A DNA stretch of 11,150 nucleotides from Daldinia sp. FL1419 (lineage: Eukaryota > Ascomycota > Sordariomycetes > Xylariales > Hypoxylaceae). Shown piece by piece: positions 9,142-11,150 of the stretch. Location of the stretch: positions 1-11,150 of the forward strand of contig MU623756.1 in NCBI GenBank assembly GCA_025201765.1, in the 5' to 3' direction. Under the pieces are notes generated by a model. It was not told where the DNA came from. It saw only the letters and a list, made by a program, of their open reading frames with translations, and searched no databases. Positions within the stretch are counted from its first letter, which is position 1, and each line of letters starts with the position of its first letter. A program made the translations under genes and the position numbers.

Positions 9142-10643
9142 CTAAGAAGAAATAGTAGCTTTGGGCCTCGTATAGGCTATGCTCATCCCCTTGCGCGTAT
9201 ATATCGACACGCTCCCAAATAGATTGGTGCCGGGGAAAGGGTGCACATCGTACTTGTTGGTAAGTATACGCACGCGGGGCGTATCTGAATTTGACCTAAA
9301 CGGTCTGCGCAGACGGCACGCTCAGCATACGTCTCGAAAGAAATGGGAAATGGGAAAACACATACCGCAAATAAGCCTCAATGTGGGATCCCACATTAAC
9401 TGGGCTCTGAAGCATATTCACCCTCTCACTCTCCTCCGGTGACAGTACCGTCTCCCAAAACATGCCCGCGGGCTCCGCGATATCCGCCACAACCTCCTTG
9501 ACGCAAAACGGCGAGCCTGGCGCAAACACAAACGTCTTGTCGTCGATCTCGGCCAGACCCTCCGTGCCGTGGCGGCCTACGATGGAAAACCCGCTCCGGA
9601 ACAAGGTCGCCGCGCAGTCGGGACTATAGTTGGTATCCTGCGCTAGGATCTGGATTTGTCGTCCGAAGCGCGTGAATAGGGCCTCTGCGGCAGTGATCAC
9701 GGCTGCGTGTCGGAACAAGGCATGTTGGGCTGCGATAGTTACGTCGTCTTTGTCGGGGAGAACGAAGTTGCCGAGGTTGATGCAGACGATTTTGTTGATG
9801 TAAGGGGGGAAGGGGAGGCGCATAAATGTCGCGTGGAAGTGCTGGCCGATGGGGTTCTCGACCCATGCGGACCGGAACTTCGTGAAGCCATCTTCCAAGA
9901 GGTCTATATTCTTGGGCACGTAGTTTTCGGCAGGCCGCACGCCGATAGTCAAAGAGGTATATGGCACTCGGTCTGGCCGTGACGAGGGCGGGAACGCCAG
10001 GGATTCGTAGCCGTAGAATGCGGCTATGTTTATAAACCTATTCGACACGTTAGCTGACGCAAAACCGAGGATAAAATCTCAAAGCCTCGTACCCTGGGCG
10101 TTTCACACCGCAACAATTCCCTTCGCCGGCGTAGAGAGAAATATGTACTTTACTACTATCGCTCTTGATCTCGTTTTCCATGGCGACTAGCTTCTCTTTA
10201 GTCCATAATCGGACCCCCGCTTCGTATTTCTCAATGACTTCACGCTGGCACTCCAGATCCCACTCGGACCAATTTTTAAACAGAGAAGCCGCCGGAACAC
10301 GCCTAGGCCTATCCCTAGACTTGACCGGTTTCGCCTTGCTAGAGTCACTCCGAGAAGAATCTCCTAAGCAACTACTGCTATTAGAAGAAGAGTCATCTGA
10401 GAGCGGAGGGCTAGATAAGTCGCTCTCGCCCGCAGCGCCGTCCTCGATTTCCTATCCCTCTGCTTCGGACGACGACGAGGACAGGTCGAGCATCTGGCCA
10501 CGACTCGTCGCTTTTCTCATTTTTCTGGATCCCTTACGCACGCTCCTCGATGGTCTTTTCGAAGATCGAGTGGCTAAGCGAGCCGAGAGTGACCGGCCTG
10601 CCCGGGATGTTTGGGCCTCTTGTTCTGAGGTTTCCTTCAACAT
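9142..10643 (-). CDS. SRR1-like domain protein, reconstructed as four exons, 403 aa
   Basis: SRR1-like proteins are named after Arabidopsis SRR1 (light and clock signalling); yeast Ber1 is a relative linked to microtubule function. The biochemical role is not settled. Proposed exons on the minus strand: 10643-10538, 10363-10093, 10037-9366 and 9304-9142. Intron 2 (10092-10038) has donor GTACGA, branch GCTAAC and acceptor AATAG. Intron 3 (9365-9305) has donor GTATGT and acceptor GCGCAG. The frame is kept throughout. The SRR1-like core spans about residues 206-322, with the beta strand KIVCINLGNF (208-217), the AQDTNYSP segment (258 on) and FVFAPGSPFC (295-304). An upstream segment with WSEWDLECQREVIEKYEAG and LWTKEKL resembles the usual N-terminal part of fungal members. 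The last exon adds VRILTNKYDVHPFPGTNLFG and ends at TAG 9144-9142. The N-terminus is Ser/Arg-rich and uncertain because of an in-frame TAG. Without exon 1 and 4 joins the frame lacks an ATG, which supports splicing. Confidence 0.75.
9380..9397. repeat. 18-bp perfect palindrome within the SRR1-like exon 3
   Basis: The sequence aatgtgggatcccacatt equals its own reverse complement and is centred on a GGATCC site. It lies inside coding sequence (residues around PVNVGSHIE) and just upstream of the last splice donor. It could fold in the pre-mRNA near that donor, or it may be chance. Confidence 0.9.
10364..10537 (-). other. Proposed intron 1 of the SRR1-like gene, spanning an in-frame TAG
   Basis: Donor GTAAGG at 10537, branch CTAAT at 10384-10380 and acceptor TTAG ending at 10364 form a 174-nt intron. 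Its removal joins SVR to DSSRSDSS in frame and eliminates the TAG at 10454-10452. The intron length is a multiple of three, and the rest of it reads as a Ser/Asp/Glu-rich open frame on both sides of the TAG. Retention would therefore give a protein interrupted only by that one stop. A coding origin with a nonsense mutation is the alternative. Confidence 0.5.
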
Positions 10644-11004
10644 GTCGATGTGAATTGGCGGGGATAAGTGATAAGTATGGTAAGTTTATGCCCTTTTTAT
10701 AAGATACGTCAACGATATTGCTTTCCGAGTCTATAAGAATTATCACTGCCACTTATGAGCTAAGCGATATGGTATTGGGAGGATAGCATCACAGAATTAG
10801 CAAATATAGGAACGCATAGGAGATTATTTAGAGTTGCACCTGAAGTTTACCCTCCGGGGCAACTTCCTGTAAGACTTCCTTCGAGGCTAGTAGCATCTGA
10901 AAATTCGGCAAGATCGGTGGACGCAGCATCTTTCTTGACGGGATATATGCATCTATGGATATTTGAGCACTGGTCGTGACTTATATCTAGCCTGGTTATC
11001 ATTC
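10644..11004 (-). promoter_or_regulatory. Upstream region of the SRR1-like gene
   Basis: About 360 bp lie upstream of the minus-strand ATG at 10643, whose -3 base is a purine (gacATG). No clear TATA or CCAAT element was seen. The overlapping minus frame at 10752-10534 begins with GTG and shows no family features, so it is not called. Confidence 0.35.
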
Positions 11005-11150
11005 GGGGGGGGGGGGGGGGGGGGCATTTTTTAAAAAATCCACCAACAAAGGGTTAAAAAGAAAACAAAGGTTATTAAAATAAAAAAAAATACCAACCAA
11101 AAACCAAAAATAATTAAAAAAACGAACAAAGTAAAAAACACAAGGGCCCA
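11005..11150. other. G20 homopolymer and A-rich tail, probable contig-end artefact
   Basis: Twenty consecutive G occupy 11005-11024. The following ~125 bases are dominated by A with short C and G runs and few T. This strand skew differs from the T-and-A-balanced block at the window start, so RIP does not explain it. No gene or element is recognisable. Low-quality sequence at an assembly edge is the simplest reading; a real low-complexity tract cannot be excluded. Confidence 0.55.

Noticed and set aside
9296..10048. SRR1-like gene as a single 250-aa exon
   Set aside because: The frame opens with GTG inside an intron just after a GCTAAC branch point, and its end runs past a GTATGT donor. The multi-exon model fits better.
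10165..10653. 162-aa plus-strand ORF opposite the SRR1-like gene
   Set aside because: It begins with TTG rather than ATG, and the minus strand gives spliced exons that join the SRR1 core in frame.
1..11150. CRISPR array, secondary-metabolite cluster or toxin-antitoxin pair
   Set aside because: No regular spacer-repeat array is present, no synthase, oxidoreductase or transporter genes are seen, and the genes are intron-bearing eukaryotic ones.

Overview
The window comes from a filamentous ascomycete (Pezizomycotina), most likely a Sordariomycete. The genes are split by short introns of about 50-175 nt with fungal GTATGT/GTAAGG-type donors and CTAAC/CTAAT branch points. A vacuolar aspartic protease, a filamentous-fungus-like Pro/Gln-rich nuclear protein and a fungal SRR1-like protein are present. 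An extremely AT-rich, RIP-like block ends abruptly against normal-GC genic DNA. This is mostly ordinary genic DNA. I found no convincing new multi-gene system, and the interest lies in repeat structure and gene-model details.

Layout. 1-901 is an AT-rich decayed repeat block. It holds three diverged copies of a ~157-bp tandem unit (about 70-540), a TTAGTT-rich subterminal zone with a 30-bp duplication (about 731-890), and an end resembling a hAT transposon terminus at 901. 902-1249 is the promoter and pyrimidine-rich 5' leader of gene 1. 1250-2567 (+) is a three-exon vacuolar aspartic endopeptidase (PEP4/proteinase A family), 397 aa. 2568-4210 is a gene-poor stretch with a CCAAT-CACGTG composite site, several TAGGTA/TACCTA inverted repeats and a probable 5'UTR intron. 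4211-7343 (+) is a two-exon gene for a 993-aa, probably nuclear protein that I cannot place in a named family. 7344-9141 is a long convergent intergenic region with no convincing gene. 9142-10643 (-) is an SRR1-like domain gene that I rebuild as four exons, 403 aa. Its N-terminal part contains an in-frame TAG that must lie in an intron or else marks a broken allele. 10644-11004 is its upstream region. 11005-11150 is a 20-G run followed by a strand-skewed A-rich tail that looks like a contig-end artefact.

The three genes are not an obvious functional unit: a vacuolar housekeeping protease, a putative nuclear regulator and an SRR1-like protein. Genes 1 and 2 are in tandem, and genes 2 and 3 are convergent. 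All exon boundaries were inferred by eye from splice signals and frame continuity, with no transcript data.
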